Assembly: GCF_014042365.1 (NCBI RefSeq)
Contig: NZ_JACEZS010000006.1
Coordinates: forward strand, 124,001 to 188,000
From: Rugamonas fusca
GTDB lineage: Bacteria; Pseudomonadota; Gammaproteobacteria; Burkholderiales; Burkholderiaceae_D
Direction of reading: 5' to 3'
Length of the DNA stretch: 64,000 nt
Positions 8,512 to 17,345 of the stretch are shown piece by piece (within the stretch, counting starts at the first letter, position 1; every line of letters begins with the position of its first letter). The notes beneath the pieces were generated by a model. That model saw only the letters and a list, made by a program, of their open reading frames with translations, did no database searches and was not told the origin of the DNA. The translations under genes were made by a program, and so were the position numbers.

Positions 8512-10107
8512 TCAGGCGAAGGTGTCGACCGCGCCGGCCGGCAGGCGCCGCACGGGCGGGGCGCTGCGCGGCGCCGGTTCGGCGCTGTCGCGGCCAAAGC
8601 GGGCGCCACCGTGGCCGCCAGCGCCGCCGCCGCCCGACTGGGCCGACGCGGCTTGCTGCTGGAAGTTGTTGTCCTGGTTGCTCATGCCGGCCGAGACGGT
8701 GGCGTTGCCCAGCTGGATGCCGGCGTCGCCCATCATCTCACGCAGCTTGGGCACGGCCGCCTCCAGCGCCTGCCGCACTTCCGGCTGGGCCGACGAGAAC
8801 GCCACCGTGGCGTGGTCGTTCGACACGCTCAGCACCACTTGCAGCGGCCCCAGGTCCGGCGGGTTCAGTTCCATGGTGGCGCTTTGCTCGCCGCCGGCGG
8901 CCATGAAGACGATCTTCTGCCCCAGTTGCTGGTCCCAGCCCGGCGTGCCGACGCGGGCCGGCAGGCGCTCCGTTGGCACGGCGGCGGTGGCGGCCTTGGC
9001 CACTTCCAGCCCGGCCACGGCGGCCGGGGCGACAGTATTGGGGGCCGGGGCGGCCGCGGCGGGCGTGGCCGCCTTCAGTACGGCGGCCGCTTCGGCCGGC
9101 GTGGCCTTGGCGACGGCGACGGGGATGGGGGCGTCCGGCGCCGGCCGTTCGCCACCGGCTTGCAGTGCAGCCTGGTCCGCCGGCGCGGCCTTGGCCTTGA
9201 GCTGGCCGGCGCTGTCGGTGCCGGCATCGGCCTTGGCGCCATCGGCCGCGCCCAGCTGGGCCAGGGTGGTGTCCTTGGTGTCTGGCGCGGCGTCGCCGGC
9301 GCTGGCGGCGGCCGGTTTGGCGTCGCGTACGGCGGCCGGCGTGGCGGGCAGGGCGGGCATGGCCGCGGCGCTGGCGGCGGCACTGTCGGCGGCGGCCGCG
9401 GCGGCGGCAGCGGCGGCACCGGCCGTCGCCGCGGGATCGGCCTTGGCGCTTGCCAGGGCTGCGTTCGCTTGCGTCAGCGTGGCCTGGAAATCTTCCGTGC
9501 CGGCCGCCTGGTCGGCTGCCGCCTGCAGCAGCGCAGGGGCGGTGGCGCTGGCCGTGGCGGCGGCTGCGTCGGGCACAGCGGCGCCGGCGGCGGCGCCCTG
9601 TGCGGCCGGGGCCGTCTGGCTGGCCGCAGCTGCCGGCGCGGCGGCGGGCGCTGCTGGCGGGTTGAAGGCGGCGACCAGGGCCAGCATGTCGGCCACCGGG
9701 CCGTCGAGCGCGGCCTTGGCGTCGCTCTGGGCATCGTCCGTCGCGCCGTCGGCAGCCTTGGCGGTGGCGGCGGCCGCGCTGGTGCTGTCGGGGGCGCTCC
9801 GGGCGCCCGGCTGCACGGGAGGAGCGGCATCCTTGTCCGCAGGCGCCTCCGGTGCCTGGGCCTGTCTGGCGGGCGTGGCCTGGCGCGTCGGCATGGTGCT
9901 CTGGCGCGGGGCGGCCGGCGCGGCCGGCTGGCGCTCGGGCGCGCGGGTGGGCGCGTTGCTGCTGGCGTTGGCCGACTGGCGCTGTTCCATTTCGCGCGAC
10001 AGGGCGCGCTGGAACTGGTTGTCCTGGCCGTTCGCGTTCAGGCTCACCTTGGGCGCCGCGGCCGCGTTGGCGGTGATGGTGGGCAGGGGAAGGATGGGAG
10101 TTTGCAT
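8512..10107 (-). CDS. fliK: Flagellar hook-length control protein FliK
   Basis: FliK is the secreted molecular ruler that sets hook length and switches export specificity via FlhB. The 531-residue product has the expected architecture: an export-competent N terminus, a very long Ala/Pro/Asp-rich linker (about 50-370) and a folded C-terminal Flg_hook domain (about 385-490) with WDQQLGQKIVFMAAGGEQSA, LNPPDLGPLQVVLSV and FSSAQPEVRQALEAAVPKLR. The tail after 490 is Gln/Gly-rich. ATG 10107. It is the last gene of the fliFGHIJK run. Confidence 0.93.
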   Translation of the reverse strand: MQTPILPLPTITANAAAAPKVSLNANGQDNQFQRALSREMEQRQSANASSNAPTRAPERQPAAPAAPRQSTMPTRQATPARQAQAPEAPADKDAAPPVQPGARSAPDSTSAAAATAKAADGATDDAQSDAKAALDGPVADMLALVAAFNPPAAPAAAPAAAASQTAPAAQGAAAGAAVPDAAAATASATAPALLQAAADQAAGTEDFQATLTQANAALASAKADPAATAGAAAAAAAAAADSAAASAAAMPALPATPAAVRDAKPAAASAGDAAPDTKDTTLAQLGAADGAKADAGTDSAGQLKAKAAPADQAALQAGGERPAPDAPIPVAVAKATPAEAAAVLKAATPAAAAPAPNTVAPAAVAGLEVAKAATAAVPTERLPARVGTPGWDQQLGQKIVFMAAGGEQSATMELNPPDLGPLQVVLSVSNDHATVAFSSAQPEVRQALEAAVPKLREMMGDAGIQLGNATVSAGMSNQDNNFQQQAASAQSGGGGAGGHGGARFGRDSAEPAPRSAPPVRRLPAGAVDTFA

Positions 10108-10157
10108 GGTTGCGCCGTTATGGTTGGTTGCCGCCGCGTTCAGCTGAGCGGTGCGAT

Positions 10158-10598
10158 TCAGCGTTTGTAATATGCCTGTCGTGCTGCGTGTTCGTCCATC
10201 TGCTTCTGGTCGCGCTTGGCTTCGAGCTTGAGCGCGGCGGCCGCCGCCCGCTCGTTGAGCGTGGCGTAGGACATGCGCTTGCGCTCGCTGGTTTGCCAGG
10301 CCTGCTTTTCCTGCGCGCTGCGCTGCTCGGCGTGCCGGATCACTTCCTGCTGGCCCGTGATGGCGTTGTCCAGCTTGCCCATGAAGGCCTGGAAGTTGCG
10401 GTAGGCCATGGGGGTGATGCCGGCTGCCTGGGCCGCCTCGAAGCGCTTGACATACTCGTCCCGGTAGCCGATCAGCATCTGGTGCTTTTGCTCGGCCTCG
10501 GCCACGGCTTGCAGGGCCGCGCCCAGCCGCTTGGCGGCGTCGTCGGTTTCCCGCTGCGCCAGCTCAATCAGGGTTTTCAGTTGAGATTGGGATGCCAT
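10158..10598 (-). CDS. fliJ: Flagellar export chaperone/stalk protein FliJ
   Basis: FliJ is the coiled-coil stalk that links the FliI ATPase ring to the export gate. The 146-residue product is almost entirely helical, with heptad-like Leu/Ala patterns and many charged residues, and starts MASQSQLKTLIELAQRE, close to the family start. ATG 10598 is preferred; a TTG two codons upstream would add only two residues. No clear ribosome site is visible. It lies between fliI and fliK. Confidence 0.9.
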   Translation of the reverse strand: MASQSQLKTLIELAQRETDDAAKRLGAALQAVAEAEQKHQMLIGYRDEYVKRFEAAQAAGITPMAYRNFQAFMGKLDNAITGQQEVIRHAEQRSAQEKQAWQTSERKRMSYATLNERAAAAALKLEAKRDQKQMDEHAARQAYYKR

Positions 10599-10633
10599 GA
10601 TCAAGCATTATAGGCGCCCTGTCTGACGGGCAA

Positions 10634-12088
10634 TCAGTCGAATAGCGAGGTAAGTTGCCCCAAGCTCTCGCTCATGGTGACCCGTTCCGTGATCTGTTGC
10701 TGGAGGAAGTGTTCGATCTTGTCATGCAGGGCGATGGCCTGGTCCAGCACGGGGTCGGTGCCCGGCGCGTAGGCGCCCACGCTGATCAGGTCGCGGCTGC
10801 GCTCGTAGCGCGAGAACAATTGCTTGAGGTTGCGCGCCTGCACCTGGTGCTCGTGCGAGGTGATCGAGTGCATGGCGCGGCTGATCGATTGTTCGATGTC
10901 GATGGCCGGGTAGTGGCCGGCCTCGGCCAGGCGCCGGTTCAGCACGATGTGGCCGTCCAGGATGGCGCGCGCCGAGTCGGCGATCGGATCCTGCTGGTCG
11001 TCGCCCTCCGTCAGCACGGTGTAGAAGGCCGTGATGGAGCCGCCGCCCAGTTCGCCATTGCCGGCCCGCTCCACCAGCACCGGCAGCTTGGCGAACACGG
11101 ACGGCGGATAGCCCTTGGTGGCGGGCGGCTCGCCGATGGCCAGCGCGATCTCGCGCTGGGCCATGGCGTAGCGGGTGAGCGAATCCATGATCAGGAGCAC
11201 GTTCTGGCCCTGGTCGCGGAAGTGTTCGGCGATCGCCGTGGCATAGGCGGCGCCCTGCATGCGCATCAGCGGCGGCGTGTCGGCCGGCGCGGCCACCACC
11301 ACGGAACGGGCCAGGCCTTCCTCGCCCAGGATTTGCTCGATGAATTCCTTGACTTCGCGGCCCCGTTCGCCGATCAGGCCGACAACGATCACGTCGGCCT
11401 CCGTGTAGCGCGCCATCATGCCCAGCAGCACGGATTTGCCGACGCCGGACCCGGCGAACAGGCCCATGCGCTGGCCCCGGCCCACGGTCAGCATGGCGTT
11501 GATGGCGCGCACGCCCACGTCCAGCGTCTCGACAATGGGGGCGCGGCCCAGCGGGTTGGCGGGGCGCACGTTGATGGGGGCGCTGTCGTGCGCATGCAGC
11601 GGGCCCAGGTTGTCGAGCGGGCGGCCGGCGCCATCGAGCACCCGGCCCAGCAGTTCCGGCCCCACGGGCAGGTGACGGGCCCGGTCGCTGGGGCGGCGGC
11701 GCGGATGGGCCACGCTGCCGGGGCGGGGAATGGCCGGTTCGACCGGAAACACGCGGGTGCCCGGCACGATGCCTTCGACGTCGCTTTGCGGCATCAGGAA
11801 CAGGCGGTCGCCTTCGAAGCCCACCACTTCGGCCTCGACCTTGCCGCCGCTGGGCAGGGGCACGGTGCAGGCCGCGCCCACGGCCAGGCGCAGCCCGACC
11901 GCTTCCATCACCAGGCCGGCCACGCGCGTGACGCGGCCCGACACTTGCATCGGTTCCACGAAACTGACCAGGGTGGCGCAGTCGTGCAGGTAGGCTTGCC
12001 AGCGGCCGGCGTGGGCGTTGGCCGGGGTGGCGGGGCCGGCCGGACCGGCCGGCGCGGCGAGGGTATCCATGCTGTCCATGCTGTCCAT
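10634..12088 (-). CDS. fliI: Flagellar export ATPase FliI
   Basis: FliI is the F1-beta-like ATPase that energises substrate delivery to the flagellar export gate. The 484-residue product carries Walker [15 protein letters not shown], Walker [13 protein letters not shown] and the family [16 protein letters not shown] segment. The N terminus reads [10 protein letters not shown]: three in-frame ATGs at 12088, 12079 and 12070 come from a 9-base tandem repeat, so the exact start is open. A Pro/Ala-rich leader precedes the conserved domain at about residue 30. Confidence 0.96.
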   Translation of the reverse strand: MDSMDSMDTLAAPAGPAGPATPANAHAGRWQAYLHDCATLVSFVEPMQVSGRVTRVAGLVMEAVGLRLAVGAACTVPLPSGGKVEAEVVGFEGDRLFLMPQSDVEGIVPGTRVFPVEPAIPRPGSVAHPRRRPSDRARHLPVGPELLGRVLDGAGRPLDNLGPLHAHDSAPINVRPANPLGRAPIVETLDVGVRAINAMLTVGRGQRMGLFAGSGVGKSVLLGMMARYTEADVIVVGLIGERGREVKEFIEQILGEEGLARSVVVAAPADTPPLMRMQGAAYATAIAEHFRDQGQNVLLIMDSLTRYAMAQREIALAIGEPPATKGYPPSVFAKLPVLVERAGNGELGGGSITAFYTVLTEGDDQQDPIADSARAILDGHIVLNRRLAEAGHYPAIDIEQSISRAMHSITSHEHQVQARNLKQLFSRYERSRDLISVGAYAPGTDPVLDQAIALHDKIEHFLQQQITERVTMSESLGQLTSLFD

Positions 12089-12098
12089 GTATGGTGCG

Positions 12099-12857
12099 TC
12101 AGGCCAGCCAGTCCACGTCCTTGCCCAGCGCGTGGGTCAGGCGCTGCCAGCGCGAGGCGGCCTGGGCGTCGATCTGGTTGCTGGCCGTATCGACCTTGCA
12201 GCCGCCGCGGCCCACGCTGGGATCCTCGATCACGCGCCAGCCGCCCTTGTCCAGTTCCTCGCCTATGCCTTCGCGCACCACGGCCGCGTCATCGGGATGC
12301 AGCACCAGCAGCGCCGGCTGTTGCAGTACGGGCAGGTATTCGATCGCTTCGCGCACCACGGGCAGCACCAGTTCGGGCTTGACCTGCAGCGCCGTCTTCA
12401 GCATGCCCTTGGCCAGTTGCAGGGCCAGCTCCAGCACGTCGTTGGCGATCAGCTGGTCGGCCTGCTGCACGGCCGTGCTGAACGAGGCCGTCAGCGCGCG
12501 CAACTGTTCCAGTTCCCTGGCCGACTCGATCTTGCCCAGCGCCAGCGCGTCGGCGTGGCCGGCCGCGTGGCCTTCCTCGTAGCCTTCGCGCCGGGCCTGT
12601 TCGCGGATCGCTTCCACTTCCTCCACGCTGGGGTAGCTGGGCGGCGGTGGCGGCGGCGGGCCGACCTCGGCCAGTTGCCGCTCGTGTTCCTGCAAGGCTT
12701 CCTGCATGCGCTGTTCCAGCAATTGCTGGGCACGCGCCGCCTCCTGCGCGTGCTGCTCGGCTTCGCGCGCGGCCAGCGTGCTGGGGCGGTGGTCGCCGAA
12801 CGACGTCATCTCCCAGCGCTGGAACGCGGTCTGCTGTTCTTTCGGGATGGTAGCCAT
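12099..12857 (-). CDS. fliH: Flagellar export ATPase regulator FliH
   Basis: FliH holds FliI and docks it to the C-ring through FliN. The 252-residue product begins [20 protein letters not shown], containing the Trp-bearing N-terminal docking segment. A charged, Glu/Gln-rich coiled coil (about 30-120, interrupted by a Pro run near 65-72) and a C-terminal FliH/V-ATPase-E-like domain with [13 protein letters not shown] follow. ATG at 12857 overlaps the fliG stop by one base (TGATG). Confidence 0.95.
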   Translation of the reverse strand: MATIPKEQQTAFQRWEMTSFGDHRPSTLAAREAEQHAQEAARAQQLLEQRMQEALQEHERQLAEVGPPPPPPPSYPSVEEVEAIREQARREGYEEGHAAGHADALALGKIESARELEQLRALTASFSTAVQQADQLIANDVLELALQLAKGMLKTALQVKPELVLPVVREAIEYLPVLQQPALLVLHPDDAAVVREGIGEELDKGGWRVIEDPSVGRGGCKVDTASNQIDAQAASRWQRLTHALGKDVDWLA

Positions 12858-13855
12858 CAGACGAAGGAATCCTCACCTTTGCCGCCAAGCACGATCTGGC
12901 CTTCGTCGGCCAGCCGGCGCACGATTTGCAGGATCTGTTTCTGCTGGGTTTCCACTTCGGACAGGCGCACCGGACCTTTCGATTCCAGGTCTTCGCGCAT
13001 CATTTCGCCGGCGCGGGCCGACATGTTCTTGAAGATCTTGTCGCGCAGCTCCTGCGAGGCGCCCTTCAAGGCGATGATCAGCATTTCCGACTGCACTTCG
13101 CGCAGCAACAGCTGGATGCCGCGGTCGTCGATGTCGATCAGGTTGTCGAACACGAACATCTCGTCCATGATCTTTTGCGCCATGTCGTTGTCGTAGTTCT
13201 TGATGTTGTCCATCACCGAACCTTCCTGCTCGCCGCTCATGAAGTTCAGGATCTCGGCCGCCGCGCGCACCCCGCCCAGCGACGATTTCTTGATGTTTTC
13301 ATTGCCGGACAAGAGCTTGGTGAGCACGTCGTTCAGTTCGCGCAGCGCGGCCGGCTGCACCCCGTCCAGGGTGGCGATGCGCAGCACCACGTCGTTGCGC
13401 AGGCGGTCGGTGAAGTTGCCCAGGATCTCGCAAGCCTGGTCGCGTTCCAGGTGAACCAGGATGGTGGCGATGATCTGCGGGTGCTCATTGCGGATCAGTT
13501 CGGCCACGGAGTTCGAATCCATCCACTTCAGGCTTTCGATACCGGAGGCGTCCTTGCCGCCCAGGATGCGCGACAGCAGCACGGACGCCTTGTCGTCGCC
13601 CAGCGCCTTGGTCAGCACCTGGCGGATATACTCGTCCGAATCGAGGCCCACGGTGGAGGCGGCTGCCACCTGGTCGCGAAAGTCGTCGAGGGTGTCGACC
13701 ACCTGCTCGTGCGGCACGTTCTTCATGGTGGCCATGGCCGCGCCCAGCTTGAGCACTTCGCGCGGGCCCAGGAATTTCATCACCTCGGCCGCTTCCGTCT
13801 CGCCCATGGCCAGCATCAGGATGGCCGCTTTTTGCAGTCCGGTATTCTCAGTCAT
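12857..13855 (-). CDS. fliG: Flagellar motor switch protein FliG
   Basis: FliG is the rotor torque-generating protein; it binds FliF above and FliM below. The 332-residue product shows all three domains, including the middle-domain EHPQII motif (NEHPQIIATILVHLERDQA, about 125-145) and the C-terminal charged torque helix (LRDKIFKNMSARAGEMMRED, about 280-300). ATG 13855 overlaps the fliF stop by 8 bases. Confidence 0.97.
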   Translation of the reverse strand: MTENTGLQKAAILMLAMGETEAAEVMKFLGPREVLKLGAAMATMKNVPHEQVVDTLDDFRDQVAAASTVGLDSDEYIRQVLTKALGDDKASVLLSRILGGKDASGIESLKWMDSNSVAELIRNEHPQIIATILVHLERDQACEILGNFTDRLRNDVVLRIATLDGVQPAALRELNDVLTKLLSGNENIKKSSLGGVRAAAEILNFMSGEQEGSVMDNIKNYDNDMAQKIMDEMFVFDNLIDIDDRGIQLLLREVQSEMLIIALKGASQELRDKIFKNMSARAGEMMREDLESKGPVRLSEVETQQKQILQIVRRLADEGQIVLGGKGEDSFV

Positions 13856-15593
13856 TGGCGCCTACCCACGCTTTGATGATGTTGGCCACGATGCGCGGAT
13901 CGTCGGCCGCCAGTTTCTTGGCCATGGCCAGGTTATCCCGGTACGAGCGGGCCGTATTCTCTTCCATCTGTCGCAATTCCTCTTCCGCGATAAGGGCCGC
14001 GTCCGGTTCTTCCACCACCGGCTCCGGCTCTGGTTCCGGTTCCGGCTCCGGCGCGTTGATTTCGTCGATCTTCTTGAACACGGGGCGCATCATCGGGCGC
14101 ACGATGCGCAGGAAGATGTACAGCAGGATCAGGGCTGTGATGAGGAACTTGGCCAGTTCCTTGGCCATCGGCAAATTGGCCGGATCGCGCCACCAGTCCA
14201 GCGCCGCCTCGGCCGGCCGGTCCACGCCGTCGAACGGCGAGTTGGCCACGCTGACGGCGTCGCCACGCTCCTGATTGTAGCCCATCGCTTGCTTGACCAG
14301 GTCGTTGATCTTGGCCATTTCCTCAGGCGTGTAGGGCTTGACGGTGACCTTGCCGTTCTTGTCGATGATGCGGCGGTAGTTGACCACCACGGCCACGGTC
14401 AGGCGGCGCAGGCCGCCCATGCCGCGCTGCTCGTAGCGCACCGTCTTGTCGACTTCATAGTTGGTGGTCGATTCCTTGTGGGTCTGGCCATTGCCGCTGC
14501 CGGTGGTGGCGCCGGGCGGGGTGCCGGGCGCGGGCGCCGTGGCGCCGGGCCCGTTGGCCGTCAGCGGCGCCGTGGCCGTGCCCGGCGGCTGGTTCGACAG
14601 CGCGCCCGGTATGCCGGACGGGTTGGTGTTGCCGGTGCCGCCAGTCTCGCTGGTCTGCTGGCTGCGGATGGCCGAGGCGGCCGGCGGCGAGTTCGGCTTG
14701 TAGGTCTCGGCCGCCTGTTCGACCTGGGAAAAGTCGACATCGGCCGTCGCTTCGGCCCGCACATTGTTCTCGCCCACGATGGGGATGATGATCGATTCGA
14801 CTTGCTTGATGACGGCGTTCTGCAGCTCTTTGACGTACTTGAGCTGAGTCTCGTCCATGTTCTTGGCGTTCAGCGCCGCGTTGCCGTTCTTGTTCAGGTC
14901 GGAAATCAGGTTGCCGGCCTGGTCCACCACCGTCACGTTGGCCGGCAACAGTTCCGGCACGCTGGAGGCGACCAGGTGCACGATGGCGCTGGTTTGCTGC
15001 GGGTCCAGCACGCGGTTCGGGTGCAGGTTCAGCAGCACGGACGCGGTCGGTTTTTGCTGGTCGCGCACGAACACGGACGGCTTGGGCAGGGCCAGGTGCA
15101 CGCGCGCCGATTCGACCGCCGACAGCGACTGGATCGAGCGCGCCAGCTCGCCTTCGAGCGCGCGCTGGTAGTTGACCTGTTCCAGGAACTGCGACACGCC
15201 CAGCTTCTGGTTTTCCATCAGCTCGAAGCCGACGTTGCCGCCCTTGGGCAAGCCCTGGGCCGCCAGCTTGAGGCGGATGTCGTGCACCTGTTCCGTGGGC
15301 ACCAGGATGGCCGTGCCGTTGTCGGAGAACTTGTGCTTGACGTTCATCTTGTCGAGCTCGGCCGTGATGGCGCCGCCATCGCGGTCGGTGAAATTGGAGA
15401 ACAGCACGCCGTACTCGGGCGGCTTGTTCCACAGCCACAGGGCCAGGATCACGGCCAGCACGCCGGCGGCCGCGCCCCCGCGCATGAAATTCTTGCCCAT
15501 CGGCGTCTGGATGAAGGGCAGCTTTTCCGCCGCCTCGTCGGGCGCGCTCGCTTGCTCTGCTGCGTCGATTTCGCGTTCTTCGGCTACGGCCAT
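13848..15593 (-). CDS. fliF: Flagellar MS-ring protein FliF
   Basis: FliF forms the membrane MS-ring on which the flagellum is built. The 581-residue product has two membrane segments: about 38-58 (GAAAGVLAVILALWLW) and about 470-490 (AKFLITALILLYIFLRIV). Between them lie the ring-building YscJ-like domains (NVKHKFSDNGTAILVPTEQV) and a Pro/Gly/Thr-rich loop near 325-375. An acidic segment of Pro-Glu repeats (EPEPEPEPEP) precedes the C-terminal FliG-binding helix. ATG 15593. It is transcribed away from fliE across a 243-base gap. Confidence 0.97.
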   Translation of the reverse strand: MAVAEEREIDAAEQASAPDEAAEKLPFIQTPMGKNFMRGGAAAGVLAVILALWLWNKPPEYGVLFSNFTDRDGGAITAELDKMNVKHKFSDNGTAILVPTEQVHDIRLKLAAQGLPKGGNVGFELMENQKLGVSQFLEQVNYQRALEGELARSIQSLSAVESARVHLALPKPSVFVRDQQKPTASVLLNLHPNRVLDPQQTSAIVHLVASSVPELLPANVTVVDQAGNLISDLNKNGNAALNAKNMDETQLKYVKELQNAVIKQVESIIIPIVGENNVRAEATADVDFSQVEQAAETYKPNSPPAASAIRSQQTSETGGTGNTNPSGIPGALSNQPPGTATAPLTANGPGATAPAPGTPPGATTGSGNGQTHKESTTNYEVDKTVRYEQRGMGGLRRLTVAVVVNYRRIIDKNGKVTVKPYTPEEMAKINDLVKQAMGYNQERGDAVSVANSPFDGVDRPAEAALDWWRDPANLPMAKELAKFLITALILLYIFLRIVRPMMRPVFKKIDEINAPEPEPEPEPEPVVEEPDAALIAEEELRQMEENTARSYRDNLAMAKKLAADDPRIVANIIKAWVGAND

Positions 15594-15836
15594 GGTGGGT
15601 GTGAGATTCTCTGAGTGTCGCTATCCAATCCCGGCACGGGAATTGGGCCTGATACGGATTATCGCCGGGAAACGGGCGATTCAAACGGTCAAACAGAGCC
15701 CCGTTTGCCCGCCTGCTCGAGGCTGCCGCTGGCGTCCGGACTGCTATTCTGGCAGCCTGACAGTGCCTATTGTAACGTGGCACTGTCTCCCTGACCGCCG
15801 GAAAGTGTTCCGCGGTAGCAACAAATTGGAGTCACT

Positions 15837-16178
15837 ATGAGAACAGGTGGTATCGACAGCAGCCAGATCCAGGCCATGATCGCGCAGCTGAAAGCCCACG
15901 CCACGCGGCCCCAGGCCACGCCGCCCGTGGTCCAGACGGAAACCCCGGCCGCCAAAGTCAATTTCGCCGACGCGCTGAAAAATTCGCTCGACGCCGTCAA
16001 CGCCAGCCAGGTCAAGGCCGAGACCCAGGGCCAGCGCTTCGCCATGGGCGATGAAAGCGTGAGCTTGTCGGACGTGATGATTTCGATGCAGAAGGCCAGC
16101 ATCAACTTCCAGGCCACCATGCAGGTGCGCAATAAACTGGTGACGGCGTATCACGACATCATGAACATGCAAGTGTAA
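15837..16178 (+). CDS. fliE: Flagellar hook-basal body protein FliE
   Basis: FliE connects the MS-ring to the proximal rod and is the first rod-type export substrate. The 113-residue product matches the usual length and ends with the conserved rod-type C terminus (ISMQKASINFQATMQVRNKL). ATG 15837 is preceded by TTGGAG at 6-11 bases. It is the only flagellar gene here on the plus strand and diverges from fliF; the 243 bases between them should hold both promoters, though I found no convincing sigma-54 or sigma-28 element there. Confidence 0.96.
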   Translation: MRTGGIDSSQIQAMIAQLKAHATRPQATPPVVQTETPAAKVNFADALKNSLDAVNASQVKAETQGQRFAMGDESVSLSDVMISMQKASINFQATMQVRNKLVTAYHDIMNMQV

Positions 16179-16233
16179 TCAAATGATCATTCAATGATAA
16201 TAGGGCGGCAGCGGGCCGCGCTGGCCCGCCCGC

Positions 16234-16995
16234 TCAGCCCAGGCCGGCCAGGCGCGCGTTGCGCTCGCGCTCGAGCTTGGTGATGTAGCGCTGCACCTGG
16301 GCCAGCATGGTCCGGGGGATGTCGATGAACTGGCAACCGAGGCGGCGGTTCGACTTGTTGTTGAGCAAAGTCATGTCGAGCGAATTGCGGATCTGCAAGG
16401 TCGTGACGATGGCGCCCACGTCGGGCAAGTCGATGCGGCAATCGGCGTAGTTGCGGCCGATGGTGTCGCCCAGCAACAGCTTGTTGTCGAGGATGGCGAT
16501 GCCGCCGCAGCTGATGTCGGCCAGCGGGAACGGGTGGTTGCCGCCGCCCAGCTCGGCCGGCAGCGGTATGGCCACCCGCACCGGGTTGCTGACGGGCGTG
16601 TTCATGCGATAGTACTCGCGCCGCTGCAGGCGGATCAAGGTGGCCGGCACGGCCATGCGGAAGGCCGGGTTGCCCCGGTACAGGCACTTTTCCACCTTGT
16701 CGGAGGAAAACAGGATGCGGATCTTGTCCAGCGTCGTCTCGAAATGGACGGCCTTGGCGCCCAGCACGCGCTGGTTCTGCTCGCGGTCGATCGAGCAATC
16801 GAGGATGACGGTGTTGTTGTCTGGCTGCACTTCCAGGATGGACGTCACGCACACGTCGGCCTCGCCCTGCACCACCATGCGGATCAGCTGGTTCTTTTCG
16901 CCGATACTTTTCAGCAGGGCGATGATCTCCCGGCGCGACTCGACTTCGAAGTCATGCCAGTTTTCCAAGTCTGCTTCCAGTCGTAGTGATTGCAT
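16234..16995 (-). CDS. ycgR: Flagellar brake protein YcgR (PilZ, c-di-GMP receptor)
   Basis: YcgR binds c-di-GMP through a PilZ domain and slows the motor by contacting FliG/FliM/MotA. The 253-residue product has an N-terminal YcgR_N beta domain (about 20-110) and a C-terminal PilZ domain opening with QRREYYR (the RxxxR c-di-GMP site, about 130) and containing DISCGGIAI (the DxSxxG motif). Both binding motifs are intact. ATG 16995 is chosen over a TTG three codons upstream. It is the last gene of the minus-strand filament group and converges on fliE. Confidence 0.93.
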   Translation of the reverse strand: MQSLRLEADLENWHDFEVESRREIIALLKSIGEKNQLIRMVVQGEADVCVTSILEVQPDNNTVILDCSIDREQNQRVLGAKAVHFETTLDKIRILFSSDKVEKCLYRGNPAFRMAVPATLIRLQRREYYRMNTPVSNPVRVAIPLPAELGGGNHPFPLADISCGGIAILDNKLLLGDTIGRNYADCRIDLPDVGAIVTTLQIRNSLDMTLLNNKSNRRLGCQFIDIPRTMLAQVQRYITKLERERNARLAGLG

Positions 16996-17012
16996 CGCGT
17001 CCAAATCGGGGT

Positions 17013-17345
17013 CTAGGGTTCGGTGAGCGGCAGGCTGGTGTCGGGCGGCGCGGGCAACGGGGCGCCAGCCTTTTGCGCTGATTCAATATGATATAGCCAG
17101 GCCAACAGTTCCGCAATTGTACGATACAGGGTGGGCGGGATCTGGTGGTCGAGGTCGATTTCCATCAGCAGCGACACCAGTTCCTTCGATTCATGCACGA
17201 ACACAGCGTGCTCCTGGGCCACGGCGATGATCTGCTCGGCCACCAGGCCACGGCCCTTGGCCACCACCTTGGGCGCGGCCGCGCCCGTCTGGTAGGCCAG
17301 CGCCACGGCGCTTTGCAGCGGCCGGCGCGGCGCCTCACGGCTCAT
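17013..17345 (-). CDS. Free-standing FlhB C-terminal-like export switch protein
   Basis: The product of about 110 residues resembles the cytoplasmic C-terminal domain of FlhB/EscU (AAPKVVAKGRGLVAEQII, then a helix and the final IPPTLYRTIAELLAWLYHIE). It lacks the membrane half and the self-cleaving NPTH motif, for which SAVALAYQTG stands in. Such stand-alone versions (FhlB type) are known beside FliK-like genes and may stand in for cleaved FlhB-C. ATG 17345 (with GGAGA upstream) overlaps the preceding gene's end by 11 bases; a start further upstream is possible but less likely. Confidence 0.85.
   Translation of the reverse strand: MSREAPRRPLQSAVALAYQTGAAAPKVVAKGRGLVAEQIIAVAQEHAVFVHESKELVSLLMEIDLDHQIPPTLYRTIAELLAWLYHIESAQKAGAPLPAPPDTSLPLTEP

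Noticed and set aside
15594-15836. Possible sigma-54 elements (TGGCAC) in the fliF-fliE gap.
   Set aside because: TGGCAC is present near 15778 but no GC-type -12 element follows at the required spacing.
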